Assembly (NCBI GenBank): GCA_947462335.1 | Contig: OX381704.1 | Coordinates: forward strand, 45,450,942-45,514,941 | DNA length: 64,000 nt | Direction of reading: 5' to 3' | DNA from: Harmothoe impar | Lineage: Eukaryota; Annelida; Polychaeta; Phyllodocida; Polynoidae | Part shown: positions 22,174 through 33,758 of the stretch, one piece after another | Layout of the letters: every line of letters starts with the position of its first letter | Numbering within the stretch: position 1 is the stretch's first letter | The notes under the pieces: generated by a model | What the model saw: only the letters and a program-made list of their open reading frames with translations | The model's database searches: none | What the model was told of the DNA's origin: nothing | Made by a program: the position numbers and the translations under genes

Positions 22174-23619
22174 TAGCTACTATAAAAAGGTAGGTAACAC
22201 TACTCGGTATTTGAAACAAAAGTCCCAGATATATCCCATGTTACCTGTTACATATCAGTTGTTCTGACAGGGGTATTGTCATGGGCTCACTGCAAATCTA
22301 TACCATGGTGAAAGGCAAATAGGTTTTTGACAGATTCCTATTTCAGCTAAGGGACAGGACATTATCTGGTGACAGAAACAACAGGTACATCTGCCCCACA
22401 ATACTGTAATGGCACACAGGGGATCCCAGGTGGGGAGAAGGCTGCTCCTATTGTTTCACGGCAACCCTCCCCCGAAGTCCTATTTCCTGGGATTTGTAGC
22501 TGTAAGGCTTCTATGACCTCTGCTAATCTATACCTTGCGGCTAGCTTGTCATACGATGCACAACATCCTGTTTTGAAGACCTACCCGGAATATCCATCAA
22601 AACATATTTTGGCCATATAATGATGTTGTATGTATTATTAACCATTATCTGAAGCCATAGGTGTGTAGGAATAAGGAAGCCACTCTACTCCCATCCTGCA
22701 CGTACTTCATGCACTTAACTTGAATCTACATCCTATTGGACTTTTGTCCTGTGTCCTTCATGGGGTGACTTTAGGTTGGCTATGGCGGGATCGTATAAAA
22801 GACAATGTCCTCAGGATATTCTCAACTAGATCTCTAGGTGGAATTCAGGCTTAGCTTACAGCCGGACATATAAATGTATCTTTAATAGTATAAGGGTACC
22901 TGCAGAGAGCCAGTATGGAGGGTCTGGTGATGTGAGGGGGATGGTGGCAGAGGCGCGTGTTGGAGGAGGACTGGTGTGGGTAGCCGCAGGCCAGGTACCA
23001 CAATAAGGTAAGGAAGGCCCCTATCAGCTAGGGGTGTGGGAGTGTGCGTGGGGGGAGGGGGCTATCAGCCACGCCCTAAAGCTGCAGCAGATAGTCCTCA
23101 GCCCCCAGGCACCCTCCTCACACGGCACCAGTACCAGGGGCCAGGCATGGAAGGGGAGGGGGACCTTTAGATTAGCAAAGAGGGGAGGTGACATTGGTAA
23201 GGGAGGGGTGTATGGGACACACGTGTCTGCAGCTGGTGTATTGGTTTGCCAAGTGACTCCCCTTTAGTAGTCATCTGGACTCTTTTCCAAGCATTACAAG
23301 TAGATATTCTAGTCAAGTTTAGCCAAGTGGTCAAATGGGGAACTACCAGTTAATATAAGTCTAATGACAACTGACAGACATTAATGGAATTGTCTGCGAT
23401 GCCTGTTGAGTCAATAACTAAGTATCTAGCTTATTTGCTAACTAACCAACTCGGATATGGGATATCATATACGCTTACAATACCTTTGTGTACCAACCGG
23501 CTGGAGGTATGACAGCCCTTGTACCTCAATAAAAGATGTAGTGATTGGAGCTGACAGCTTCCCTGAGGGCATCCATCCACTGTAATATACATGACTGGTG
23601 GGAGCTGGATACACTTACA
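22174..23619. other. non-coding stretch
   Basis: A purine-rich, GC-rich section runs from about 22910 to 23220. Open frames at 22369-22620 and 23034-23267 have no recognisable domains. Confidence 0.4.
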
Positions 23620-23740
23620 CCTTTAGGGGCTGCATACTTCTTTAATGCACAATGCTCCTTTCTGCATGAACGCAGCTCTGGTGAATAACTGGCCTGCGCT
23701 GATTCATGCATTACGCGTGAATCATGATGTCTTCAACGAT
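23620..23740. repeat. palindromic MITE-family copy
   Basis: CCTTTAGGGGCTGCATACTT and TTTAATGCACAATGC on the left lead to a centre flanked by CTGCATGAACGCAG and CTGCGCTGATTCATGCA, an imperfect palindrome. Confidence 0.6.
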
Positions 23741-25316
23741 CAAAACAGTACAACGCCTAACACCCACATGGACATATATAAACGGGTGTAATTTATTATA
23801 TTTCTTTACCACGGCATGTTATACATAATCCTTTGTATCAGTATTATAGAATAGGTTCTGCATTGGGATGACTTAATCATTTTTGACGGCCCTCAAATCA
23901 TATAATAGTAAATGTCCACATCGATTTTCGGTCTGTAACGCTATGCTACCTGTAAGATATTGTCCGATGTTGAGTGTCCGATGTATTGCAATAACTATAC
24001 CGTGCGATCCGTATGAGACAATCCCTAAGAAATTGGAGGCTTAATCATAGTATTATACCCCTAAATCACTGTGGTTTATTTCAGACTAGTGCTTATTTCA
24101 GACCCCGGTGGCAAACGGACCATTTCGGAATAATACATATTGGAAGGTAGTACCGTCCAATAATTTGTCACGGCATATACAGAGCACATAATGGCACTAT
24201 CATATTATGAGAAAAGAATCGAATCGTAATGTACCAATATCATAATACCAGAGCAGCTACACCTGTTAGTCAATTAGGTAATGAAAGAGGCCTTAGACCT
24301 TAGGTCGGCGCTGGTGATAACCTAATAAGTAAATTACCTCATTGGATCGATCAGAACCGGATGAAATGCTGGTTTTATGTCAGGTTTAGGAATGACCACA
24401 CCCATCACGAGCTCTGGCATTTCAGCTTGGCATACTGCGTTTCATCATAAATTACTGTGATATATCATGGCCAAATATATCTGAGAATATGGGCTTGGAT
24501 GGTAATAAATTCATGGGCTATTCTACTGTGCTGGATTCACCACTCATATAATTACATACATGCAGATGCAATATAGCCCAAGGAAAATGTTGGAGACAAA
24601 CAAACTCCAACATCAATCAATGCTATTACATGCTTAAAACACCATATTAGCCTCCCATGTAGACCTTCTGGGTACATCTTTTTTTTATTTGTAACATAAT
24701 ACTAAATCATATTCATAGGGACCCTGCATCCATACCCACGCGTTTCCCCCCCGTTGTCTCAAAGGTTAAACTGGCCGTATAGACGAGACTAATAGAGGGA
24801 ATCCCCTCCGCAGCACTAAGGTCGTGTCCTTATCATCACTTCCATCTTGATGGTAAGAAGTGGTGGAGGTCAGAGCCCTGCGTTCATTACGCCTGCCAGC
24901 CAATCAGGGAACAGCACCTATAGCAACTACCGCACCGCCAAGCGAGACGCCGTGGAAGCTCGTTCCCAGGCAAGGCTGCGTCACCGGATGTTTCATTCGC
25001 TTGTTCCTGTAATCAGGATCTCCTTCATCAATAGGTACCTTTTTAATGGTGCCGTTTATTTATTCATCAATTAGTATTTAATGGAGATCGGTTTGACCGA
25101 TGCCGACTGAAGCCATTGGAGATGGCGAGTACAGTGTTAATCGGTGACACCCTTCTGGCAGTACAACGTGCGGTGTATATCAGTCATTTTATGTCAATAT
25201 GCTTCTGTTGTGCCATTCTGAATGAATGAGGACAGGGTTAATTAATTCTAGTGAATGCTGCGTCCGTGGTAGGCAAATGATTTCTGCTAAATAGAATAAC
25301 AGACTTATACACATAC
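23741..25316. other. non-coding stretch
   Basis: The block at about 24840-25000 is GC-richer and contains CCATCTTGATG|GTAAGA (a donor-like GTAAGA just after an ATG at 24849), but the frame before it is not supported. No other feature is visible. Confidence 0.35.
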
Positions 25317-26270
25317 GGGTCGGATCGAAAAAAGATGCTGATCTGGGGGTACATAGGGACAAAACACAAAATTCACAATTTCACTTAACAATTTTATTTT
25401 CCTGAAAGGGTAGCATCTTGGCTCCCTGAAGCCGCCGTGGAACTCTGTTTCGCCCAAGAATGCAGTTTTTATTCACCGTAGACCACATGCTACCCTAATC
25501 CCGAGGCGTCTGTGACGTTAATGAATAGTGCACTGCAAGAAACTCTTTTAAAGTGACCTAGGTATTCCAAATTTATGGTCCTAGTTGGCTGACTAGGTAC
25601 CATTAATCTTGGGAAATTTCAAAGCTGTAAGTCCTAAATTAAAAAAATTGTGGCACTTTCAATTATGTTGAAAATAGAAAGATCCAAAGCATTCTGTAAC
25701 ACTTTACCAACTTTAGCCTAGTATCCTTAATCTTGCTTTGTTTACCATTAAAATTACTGTCTAATGTCTTTAGTACATCTAGTTGCCAAAGCAAAAGGTT
25801 TTAGGTGTGTGTTCCCGACCGATTGGTCACACTAGTGTGTGCAACATGGTAGCAAATACCCAGTTAACGTCACAGACGCCTCGAGTTCCACAGTAATAAA
25901 CTAGATTGGTCACAGAATCATTAAAAGTGTTTAGAACATCTTAATACATTACACACATGTACAGAACAGGTTGGTGCATTGTTTAGAACCTTAATGAAAA
26001 CATTTTTACAATTATTTTACAAGAGTATGCGCTCAGTCTTTAAACCAAAAAAAGTCACTTTTTTACCGTGTGGCGGCATGCGCAGCACCACACCATCAAA
26101 ATATTTACATTACAATGGAACCTCCTGGGCTCTATTCTACAAGGCAAACCTGTTTACAACCATTTAAAACAGTAATAAAGACCCTACTAGCACTAGCAGG
26201 GCCATACTAGCTGTCTGGCTAAACTCATACATTTACTCGTTTAACGTCACAGACGCCTCGGATATCTCTA

Positions 26271-26432
26271 CTATAATAGTACTTTACTAGAAAGGTCCCT
26301 AGACTCCTTCCTGAGAAGCGCGGCATGTTTGTTATAGGCCTCCTCGTCTTCTCTCTTCTTGCGGGCCCGACTTTCCGCCTGGCGCTGTGCGCCCGTCTTT
26401 ACCATTCCGGGCAGCAGCTTCGGTCTTACCAT
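26271..26432 (-). CDS. 53-residue basic peptide exon inside the transposon
   Basis: Reading the minus strand, the acceptor TATTTTGCAG is followed by T and then ATG (26432-26430). The frame runs 53 codons to TAG at 26273-26271. The peptide starts MVRPKLLPGMVKTGAQRQAE and continues SRARKKREDEEAYNKHAALL and RKESRDLSSKVLL. It is about one third K/R, with E/D-rich and helical segments, so a nucleic-acid-binding or coiled helix is likely. The pattern RQxESRxRKKxxxEAYxxH resembles a short basic module that I remember at the start of many uncharacterised animal proteins linked to transposons, but I give no family name. A possible donor TCTA|GTAAAG at 26287 would let the exon continue into another exon, in which case the TAG would not be used. 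GC-rich codons contrast with the AT-rich flanks. An upstream 5' exon is proposed at 27529-27700. Confidence 0.5.
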   Translation of the reverse strand: MVRPKLLPGMVKTGAQRQAESRARKKREDEEAYNKHAALLRKESRDLSSKVLL

Positions 26433-27528
26433 ACTGCAAAATAGACAACAATTTATGATTATTTAAGGGAATTCCAGACCTTTTAAATAAATTTGCAACA
26501 TGAATAATAATTGCTAATTATTGGCAAATGTTCACTTAAGTTGATTGTATAATTAGACACAGGTGTATAGCAAAAGCATGGAGGATTTTAAGCACATCAG
26601 ACAAACAGAAGTGGGTTTGCCCCAGCATTTAAGCAAAAACAGCCAGGGGACACAGAAGTTGGAAAAAAAGATTTAACTACTGCCAATACACTTTACTGGC
26701 TCTTTAGACATATAGTAGGGGCATGCTGTCTAAAAATATGGAGAGGTTGGGTGCAGGGGAACTACTATTTCCATTCGATTAACAGCTTTGGAGGCGTCTG
26801 TGACGTTAATGAAATGACCTATAAATATATGTTAACTTTGATAAATAAAAACATTTCTTGGTCAGGGCATTAGCTTATATGCCCCTGAAGCATGGTACGA
26901 AGTTACATTGTTCAATTCGATCAAATAGTCACTGTACAGTGACAATTTCATTTTCGTCGGAGGCGTCTGTGACGATAACCCGAAAATGCATAAATTGGCC
27001 TGCAGTGGCCAGAAAAGGAGTACCAGCATAAATATATCCCACTAACATGATGAGGAGACTTAATAGGAAGAGAATTAACCATAATATATTAAGTTTGGAT
27101 AGCTTTCAGCTGAGTGAGAGTACATTTTCTGACCGAAATTACAAAAAATTTCCAATTTCTTTTTTTAAAAGGTGTGAAACCTAGCCTTATATCCATGGGA
27201 TTACTACTAAATTACATACAAGCATAGAGGAACATCTATTTTATCGAATCAAGTTGATATGTACCCTCAGGAAACGATAGAACGATAGCCAGAACGATTT
27301 TTCGCCGAGCCCGCATTAACGTCACGGACGCCTCCGCTGAGGGTGCACCGGTTAGAAATTGCGAAAAGCAACTTGGCGGCGTCCGTGACATTAATAAGCG
27401 AGCACTCGAACGAAAATAAACGATCAAGTCTACCTAAAATAGCCCGTTCTAAACGAAAATAAATGTATCAGCGTGGGCCTGGGTGCAAAATGAATCAAAA
27501 TATAACATATTTTAGTACGATCCCTTAC

Positions 27529-27700
27529 CTTTCTCGGTGGAAATAGCTGAAAAAGAACTCTGAATTGTTGGTTTGGGAGTCGCTCCAGCAAGATCAGACG
27601 CTTCTTTGCTCACCAAAACAGTACCGGGATGTGCGCCACTTCCGTAGGGTAACAGGAACGCCGACCGCGTTCCCGCGCCAAATTTTGGGTTAACGTCACG
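27529..27700 (-). other. candidate 5' exon and promoter of the transposon transcript
   Basis: On the minus strand a GC-rich segment ends with the strong donor GAAAG|GTAAGG (exon end 27529). It would splice to the acceptor at 26434, removing a 1.1-kb intron. Motif copy 8 (27690-27708) lies at the upstream edge, and TATTTATAC on the minus strand (about 27725 to 27717) could serve as a weak TATA box. No long frame is required here, since the ATG follows the acceptor. The start point is a guess. Confidence 0.35.
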
Positions 27701-28448
27701 GACGCCTCCGCAAAGTATAAATACTACTCCCGCAGTGCCCGTTCAGTACATATCGAATCAAATGCTGTTGACAATCCTCAAATACAACCCAATAGAGCAC
27801 ACAAGGTACAAAAAATATATATAAAAATATAAATAAATGCTGGAAAGGCTATAATGCTTGGAGGCGTCTGTGACGATAACTCGAGTTCCAATACACTATA
27901 TTGCCCATACAGGAGAGAAAAAGTGGGCGTGGCTCAAATTTTTTTTCGCCATGAGCACACCCATTTAGAGGCTCTAGATTGCTGGTAGTAAGGATATTTA
28001 GTGAATACTATTAATAAAGATATAGGCCCTTTTATTAACGTCACAGACGCCTCCGAAACATGTAGTTGCTACACTTGAAGGTCACTGTTGAAAAATTTGC
28101 ATGGGATATGAAAGTGTAACGAGCTGATTTGTTCACATAACATATATAGCTAATAGGAAATGCTGTTTAGTGATAGTTTTCGATGTGTCAGTTGACATGA
28201 GGGCCTTGTTAAACATGGATAATTACCTAAAAAACATGGATTTTAGCCATTTTTCAACTTTGGAGGCCCATAAATCAGCAAAAAATCATCGTATATGCAA
28301 AATTTGATTTTTTTCCCGAAAGCCTAGAGTCTGCCCTCTTATGAAAAACCAACAAAGACCATGCTGGTGTATGTGTTTTTATTCTGTGGCATTTGGATAG
28401 CAGAAAACCCCCCAAAACCCAGATCAGCATCTTTTTTTGATCCGACCC

Positions 28449-29596
28449 ATATACACCCCTGTGTAATTAAATCACCTCTGGTAGGAATACATTGCACCCC
28501 ATGGCGGTTTACTGGCGTCATAAACAGTCCTTCATAAGTGCACAGATGAGTATCTAAAGGCAACTGTGTAGATGTTGAACGTGAAGTAGTTAGCTTCATA
28601 ATATTATTTAAACGTCTGGCATATATATATACAAGAGCAACACAGTAACATCTGTGTTGTTGTACGTAAAGGGCAAATTGATCAATGTGGAGAAAATACT
28701 TTGCTATGAAGGAGATATCCCAGGGATGTCAATTTTCTTCATAGCTTCACGTTCTATGGTATGCATTACTGATAGTCTATACCCTCTGACTTCGAAAACC
28801 CCATCACTTAACCTCTTTGGTCTCCAGCGTCTCCCTCTACCTTTCTATGAGACCCTTTCTATGACAATCACCCTCCTCGGTTGCCAGCACTGCCCCGTGG
28901 CCTAGGTCTCGTATTACTGTACTCACCCCTCTGCCTTTTGTTGTATACCTTCTACAGTGCCCCATATACATCCACTGCTCCAGTGCCATATAATATCCCT
29001 GTCTTGCCTCAACATCAGGGCTAAGCTACAGATTACTTTTCCACTTGAATAACATGCGATCGGAGGTGTATGAATAGGATATTATCAGTAGCTATTATCA
29101 GTTTGCATGCTATCATACCATTCTAAAGCATTGCCGCAATATAGAGTTATTTCCATAATAAAGAGGTAGGTGCACGGAATATGTATACAGTGTATATGTA
29201 TAATAGACAAGGTAAATGTTCAGGTAAAAAGGATAGGATGACTCTGTTCTCCTTTTATATCATATACAAATCAATAAGCACAGACTAATCAGAATGCTAT
29301 CCTATACAAGTCATGTTTTGTTATATTGTATTGATGCGAGCTCATTGTGTGGATAATACAATTCCTATTTTATCACAAAGTATTGGTAACGCCCTTGCTT
29401 TAGTAAATCTCAAATGGCAGCTTACTGATAAACAAACTAGTTTGAATATGGTGATAATGATAAGATACATGTTGTGAACTATGTTTTTCCCTGGAAATAA
29501 TGGCACTCTGGAAAAACGGCACAGCCATTATATATTAATCAAAAAAGAGAAACGGTGCGTTTCTCTAGAAAGTCATCCTTTCGGCAATACGGCCCC
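28449..29596. other. non-coding stretch
   Basis: AT-rich with no supportable gene. A small AT microsatellite lies near 28620-28630. Confidence 0.4.
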
Positions 29597-30255
29597 GTGT
29601 ACAACCGTGATCTGCAGTAACTAACGTGATCTGCAGTAGTGCAGATAACGGAAGACCATCCAACCGTGATCTGCATCAAATAAACGTGATCTGCATCAAT
29701 TCATGTGATTCAGAAATCTGTGTTCTGCATCAAAAGAACTCATCCTCTATCAGTATCAAGACATGTAGGTGTTTTATGTGGTGTTTGCCTTTGGATATCT
29801 AGAAGTAGATAATGTTATTTATGCAGAAGGACATATGCAGCATCTAGGAAGTATTTTGGGGTTGGGTCACATTACCCAGGGGCGGCCTGGGGCACCTAAG
29901 AAGTAAGGACCTGTGATTGTTTCACATTGCCCATGGTCAGCCTAGGAAATAATGACCTGTGATTGTTTCTTTCTTTCCTAAAAATCGCCAAAAGATCAAT
30001 GTTCCTAAAAATGGCCATCATGGCGAGAAAAGTATTGAAAAATACAAATTTAAGGTCAATTTTTCTAAAAATGGTCAAGTTGGGTAGAAAACTGTGGGAA
30101 ATTGACAAAACTATGCAGATATTAATTGGAGGTTATAGCAAATCAGAACAGTTTGATGCAGATCACGTTTAATTGATGCAGATCACGGTTGGATGGTCTG
30201 CCGTTATCTGCACTACTGCAGATCACGTTAGTTACTGCAGATCACGGTTGTACAC
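29597..30255. mobile_element. 659-bp transposon with 103-bp TIRs carrying GTGATCTGCA arrays
   Basis: Left TIR 29597-29699 and right TIR 30153-30255 differ at two of 103 positions. They begin GTGTACAACCGTGATCTGCA. Each TIR contains four copies of GTGATCTGCA (left starts 29607, 29626, 29666 and 29686), plus GTGCAGATAACGG. CCC adjoins both ends and may be a 3-bp duplication. The interior contains a diverged tandem duplication around CCTAAAAATGGCCATCATGG (about 29985-30100). Overlapping frames on both strands (about 70 codons each) follow that repeat and are not genes. The near-identity of the TIRs suggests recent activity. Confidence 0.85.
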
Positions 30256-30699
30256 CCCGCCCCTGGAGGAGGCGTGCTCCATGGCGGGCACTGATGCCAC
30301 CTGACACGAGGCACTTAGCTGGGGCGATCTGCACCTCCAGAGGTTAAAGCCCACCCTGTCACGGCTCACTGCACACGCCTTAAGGACTCCAGGGCGCCAG
30401 GCGAGCAGCTGGCCATGCAGGGAGCGAACATCCACGGCACTAATTCAGCAGGACTCTATCTACTCCCTGGAGGAGAGTTGTGCTTTACACCAGATAATCG
30501 GGTTGACAAGGTGTGAAGGGTGCCGAACTGCTGTGAAATATATTCAAATATATTTGAAACTTTTATAGTCTTTATGACAACAGCAATATTGAATGTCTTC
30601 AGTAGCGGACAGTCAGTTTACTTATGTCATGCACTGATATATAGGCCTTCTCCCGTTAAGGTTTCCGCTGAAAACTTTAAACATAACTAAATGTAGTAC
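30256..30699. other. non-coding stretch, GC-rich at the left
   Basis: 30256-30440 is GC-rich with several CpGs. The 67-codon minus-strand frame there is unsupported. Confidence 0.4.
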
Positions 30700-30830
30700 T
30701 TAACTGCATAATGATTTTTTGCTACCATGACGCATGAATCAAGCTGTGGTGCTGTATTTGTGCATAATGCCGAACCTAAGGGGTTGATACCTCCCGAGTA
30801 GTCTGCATGATTAACTAATGCAGTGAACGC
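30700..30830. repeat. palindromic MITE-family copy, diverged
   Basis: AACTGCATAATGATTTTTTG, ACCATGACGCATGAATCAAG and TTGTGCATAATGCCGAACC appear in the family order. The ends are decayed. Confidence 0.5.
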
Positions 30831-30847
30831 TGTTTACCATGTAGATA

Positions 30848-30871
30848 GGCACGTACACATATGTACGTGCC
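30848..30871. repeat. 10-bp stem hairpin
   Basis: GGCACGTACA and TGTACGTGCC are exact reverse complements around a CATA loop. Confidence 0.75.
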
Positions 30872-33758
30872 TTGTGTATAAGATATCAGAGAGGCTAATA
30901 GGTGCATGTTTCTGGAAGGGGATATAGGAGGGGTAGACATGACACGGCGGGGGGGGGGGGGGGGGGTGGGGTGAGGGAAGTAGAGGGTGTTGTCAGTAAG
31001 AAGGATGACATCACGTCAGGGACTTGAAGGCGGAGAAGACGTTTGCAAATCGGTCTCCATGGCGACCAGGTCATGACGGCCCCGAGAGGGTATTCTGATT
31101 GGACAGAAAGATCCATTTTAGTTCCAGGGCCAGACACCAGGGACATTCTAAACCCCAAACGGGCAGCATGGTTATACTTTGGCCACCAATGTGTGCACCA
31201 TAGTTATGTATGTTTGTCCTCTAGGTTTGTTGACACGGGAATTAATGTACATTATGCAGCCAGATAAAGAGAATGAAATACATTTTTATGCCTATTTTGG
31301 CATTCATAATAATGCGCCTTCTTAGTTACTGTATATGATAGTATGTCATACTATCGACTAACGCCTTCTACATACTTCAACCTGGATCTACCAATAGCCC
31401 TTAATGTGAGAATCCATGTCATTGTCATAGTCAGAGATGCGTTGAAATGTCCCCTCTAATAATCATTCTGCTGCCCAGCTGATGACGCTCTCAGTCAGTT
31501 TTCACACAAAGTGAGACTTGCTATACTCATCTATTAAAACACACTCAAGACATCAGGGACTCTGAAGTGTATATTTTTGGTTGAAGACTTAGGACTTATT
31601 AAAGTGTCTCATACTCAAACAAGCATATGGCAGTGTCTTGCAATATAGCATTTGGAATACCCTCGAGGGGATGCACCAACCGAAAAGGGTGGAGGCTCTA
31701 CATCTAAATGGACACGACTATTCCATATTCATCCCATAGGACATGCCGCCCTCATAGTACTGCAGCCATGTATCAGTGTGTATACAACCAATGTGCTGAC
31801 ACATAATGAAGATTTGCGAGGTAGAAGGGGGCCCTGGTATTTGTACCAATTATGTAGACACTAGTCTGTAGATCCCCTACAGCAGCTACACCATACAGAC
31901 AATGCCAACTAATTGTTTTCTGAGGCGGCTCGGGCTAAAACTCCTTTATCCTGACAGAACACACATATAAGCTATGAGTCGGCCACCACCTTTTTCCTCT
32001 CCCCGCCCCCTGTGAATCGACCGCTAAATGCATTTTTCATTACTGATAATTCCTTTAGTGGGTGCATCGACCACAGCAGATGAGATTACCGAGTAGCTAG
32101 CAATGACAATATCCACACAGTCAATGTTATAGACCTCTGGCCGCACCCAATATGCCCAGTGCGCCAGGGGAGGGGAGGAGGAGAATTGAGAATTCTAGTA
32201 GATTGCAGTATTCGTGGAGCATTCTACTGTGCCAAGTAGTTTACAAAGTGCCCCTGGGATCGGGGTACTGTAGAGAGTACAGGGACCATGGTAGAACCGT
32301 CAGATGGTGCCTGGATATGTGCCTTCACATATATTTAGCATTGATCTGGAGGGCATACATCTTTCTATTATATAGGGAAATCCAAATTTGGAATCTGACG
32401 TGAAAGTGGGGTGGCAAAAGCAAAGTGTTGGCCTTGGGACTCAAGCCAAATATGGAAAACATAAGGACATAGTTTATGCTAAAAATGATAGATAGGTAGT
32501 GGGAACATGTTAGAGGGAGGCTGGATGAAATCAAGGCAGTATATAAATACCAATGACTAAAGGGCTACAGATGTATAGTAGGTCCTTATCGTTTTAAAAC
32601 ATGTTTCTTTGCCTTGAGCATAAAATGAGTTATTGCCTATGTTACTTACAAACGGCCTTATAAAGATTGGATCCTTATACAATTATAAATACGAGCTAAG
32701 GTTTGTAGTATGCAAATGAATTCACGAGTTGTTTTTTGATATGCTGTCCATTCGGTAGATATTTCTGTTTCGAGGTCGTTAGTTTTGAAATAAGAACAAG
32801 ACTACACGTAAAGCTGTCCTTGTAATGAAATGGTACAGGGTGGATGGTGTACGTCACTCTATGATACTACGACATAGCATGGTGACAGGGATCCTCGCAG
32901 TAGGTGTCTTTAACACCCGGCGCCCTTGATTTCCTGACCATATATTTCCACACTTCCATTTTCTGTCTCAGACTTTATCGTTGCCTCTGGTGCTTCCCCA
33001 TGCGTTGTTTTTAGTTCACCGGGGTCTTATTCTAGAACCTTCGGCCAGTCTTTTTGATTCTGTCTAGCTCCAGCTACTCTTAAAGGATGATGTTGTTCGC
33101 TCTGCTTGGTACTCTCTTACACGTCACGGCCTGATCATTGTTAGTTTGCCGACTGCCTACAACTGTGATATATGTAAGGAATTCATGTAAAATAGGTCCG
33201 GAATGGAGGACGTGGTGTAGATAAATGATAAAAACATGAACTCTTTTTTTTCATGGAGAACGCCAATTGTGTTCTAATATGCTGTGGCATTGCGAGATGG
33301 GAGGCTGCTGGTATAATTCAACTTGGTCATATTGAAGAAGGAAATGATTACAACGTTCGCCCTGAATGCCTTCTTTTCCAATATATCATAATTCAGTGTA
33401 CCAACTGCATTGCAGCCAAAGTGTGAATGATGTCAACTTGGGACCTTCAATTGTAACAGAACAGACCTTATCAGACCTTATCAGTGCTTATTACCTTTTT
33501 CCATTCGGTGGTTTTCTCCTCCTGAAGGCCATACTTCAAGCCAACACCTGCAGCCATCGTTGGCTATAAGCACCAGGTTAATTACATGAAGATGTATCGA
33601 CGTTAAATCGGTTCCTATACGCTACTTCTACTACACACTACTTGACACACAACCCCTGTCTACTGAGGAGACTAATAGATCAGACAAGGCATTCTTAAAC
33701 GGAAGCCAGGTAATAATATAGCCTTGAGGTATTCTCATCTAGCCTCGCAGAACTATAG
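30872..33758. other. long non-coding stretch with poly-G and small hairpin
   Basis: A run of 18 G lies at 30949-30966, and a palindrome GATAGTATG-T-CATACTATC at 31337-31355. The rest has no recognisable gene, exon or transposon end. Short frames (up to 87 codons) are scattered on both strands. Confidence 0.4.

Larger units (their letters stand above)
25503..28053. repeat. ten dispersed copies of a 19-bp dyad motif
   Basis: Consensus GAGGCGTCTGTGACGTTAA. Plus-orientation copies start at 25503, 26791, 26960, 27376 and 27861. Minus-orientation copies start at 25864, 26241, 27316, 27690 and 28035. Variants are limited: CTGTG or CCGTG in the middle, GTTAA, GATAA or ATTAA at the end, and one GCGGC start. 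CGTC-TGT-GACG at the core is a dyad, as expected for a dimeric DNA-binding protein, and TGACGTTA resembles a bZIP half site. Sequence between copies is not conserved, so the motif itself seems to be under constraint or recently spread. I found no copy outside the element in this window. Confidence 0.9.
25317..28448. mobile_element. 3.1-kb DNA transposon with 31-bp TIRs and ten internal 19-bp motifs
   Basis: The left end (25317-25347) starts GGGTCGGATCGAAAAAAGAT and the right end (28418-28448) is its reverse complement with one mismatch in 31. The words outside differ, except that ATAY adjoins the GGG on both sides and ACAC lies beyond that (25309-25312 and 28453-28456), a possible 4-bp target duplication. 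The interior holds ten copies of a 19-bp motif (separate entry), a candidate two-exon minus-strand transcript and long AT-rich spacers. No transposase-length frame remains. The element could be a non-autonomous derivative that keeps a small DNA-binding gene, or an element whose remaining exons I cannot see. I cannot assign a superfamily. The clustered motifs resemble the subterminal transposase-binding arrays of large cut-and-paste elements, but here they are spread through the whole interior. Confidence 0.75.

Noticed and set aside
24840..25000. CATCTTGATG|GTAAGA as a possible first exon end
   Set aside because: The preceding frame is only one codon from the ATG and nothing else in the block supports a promoter or exon.
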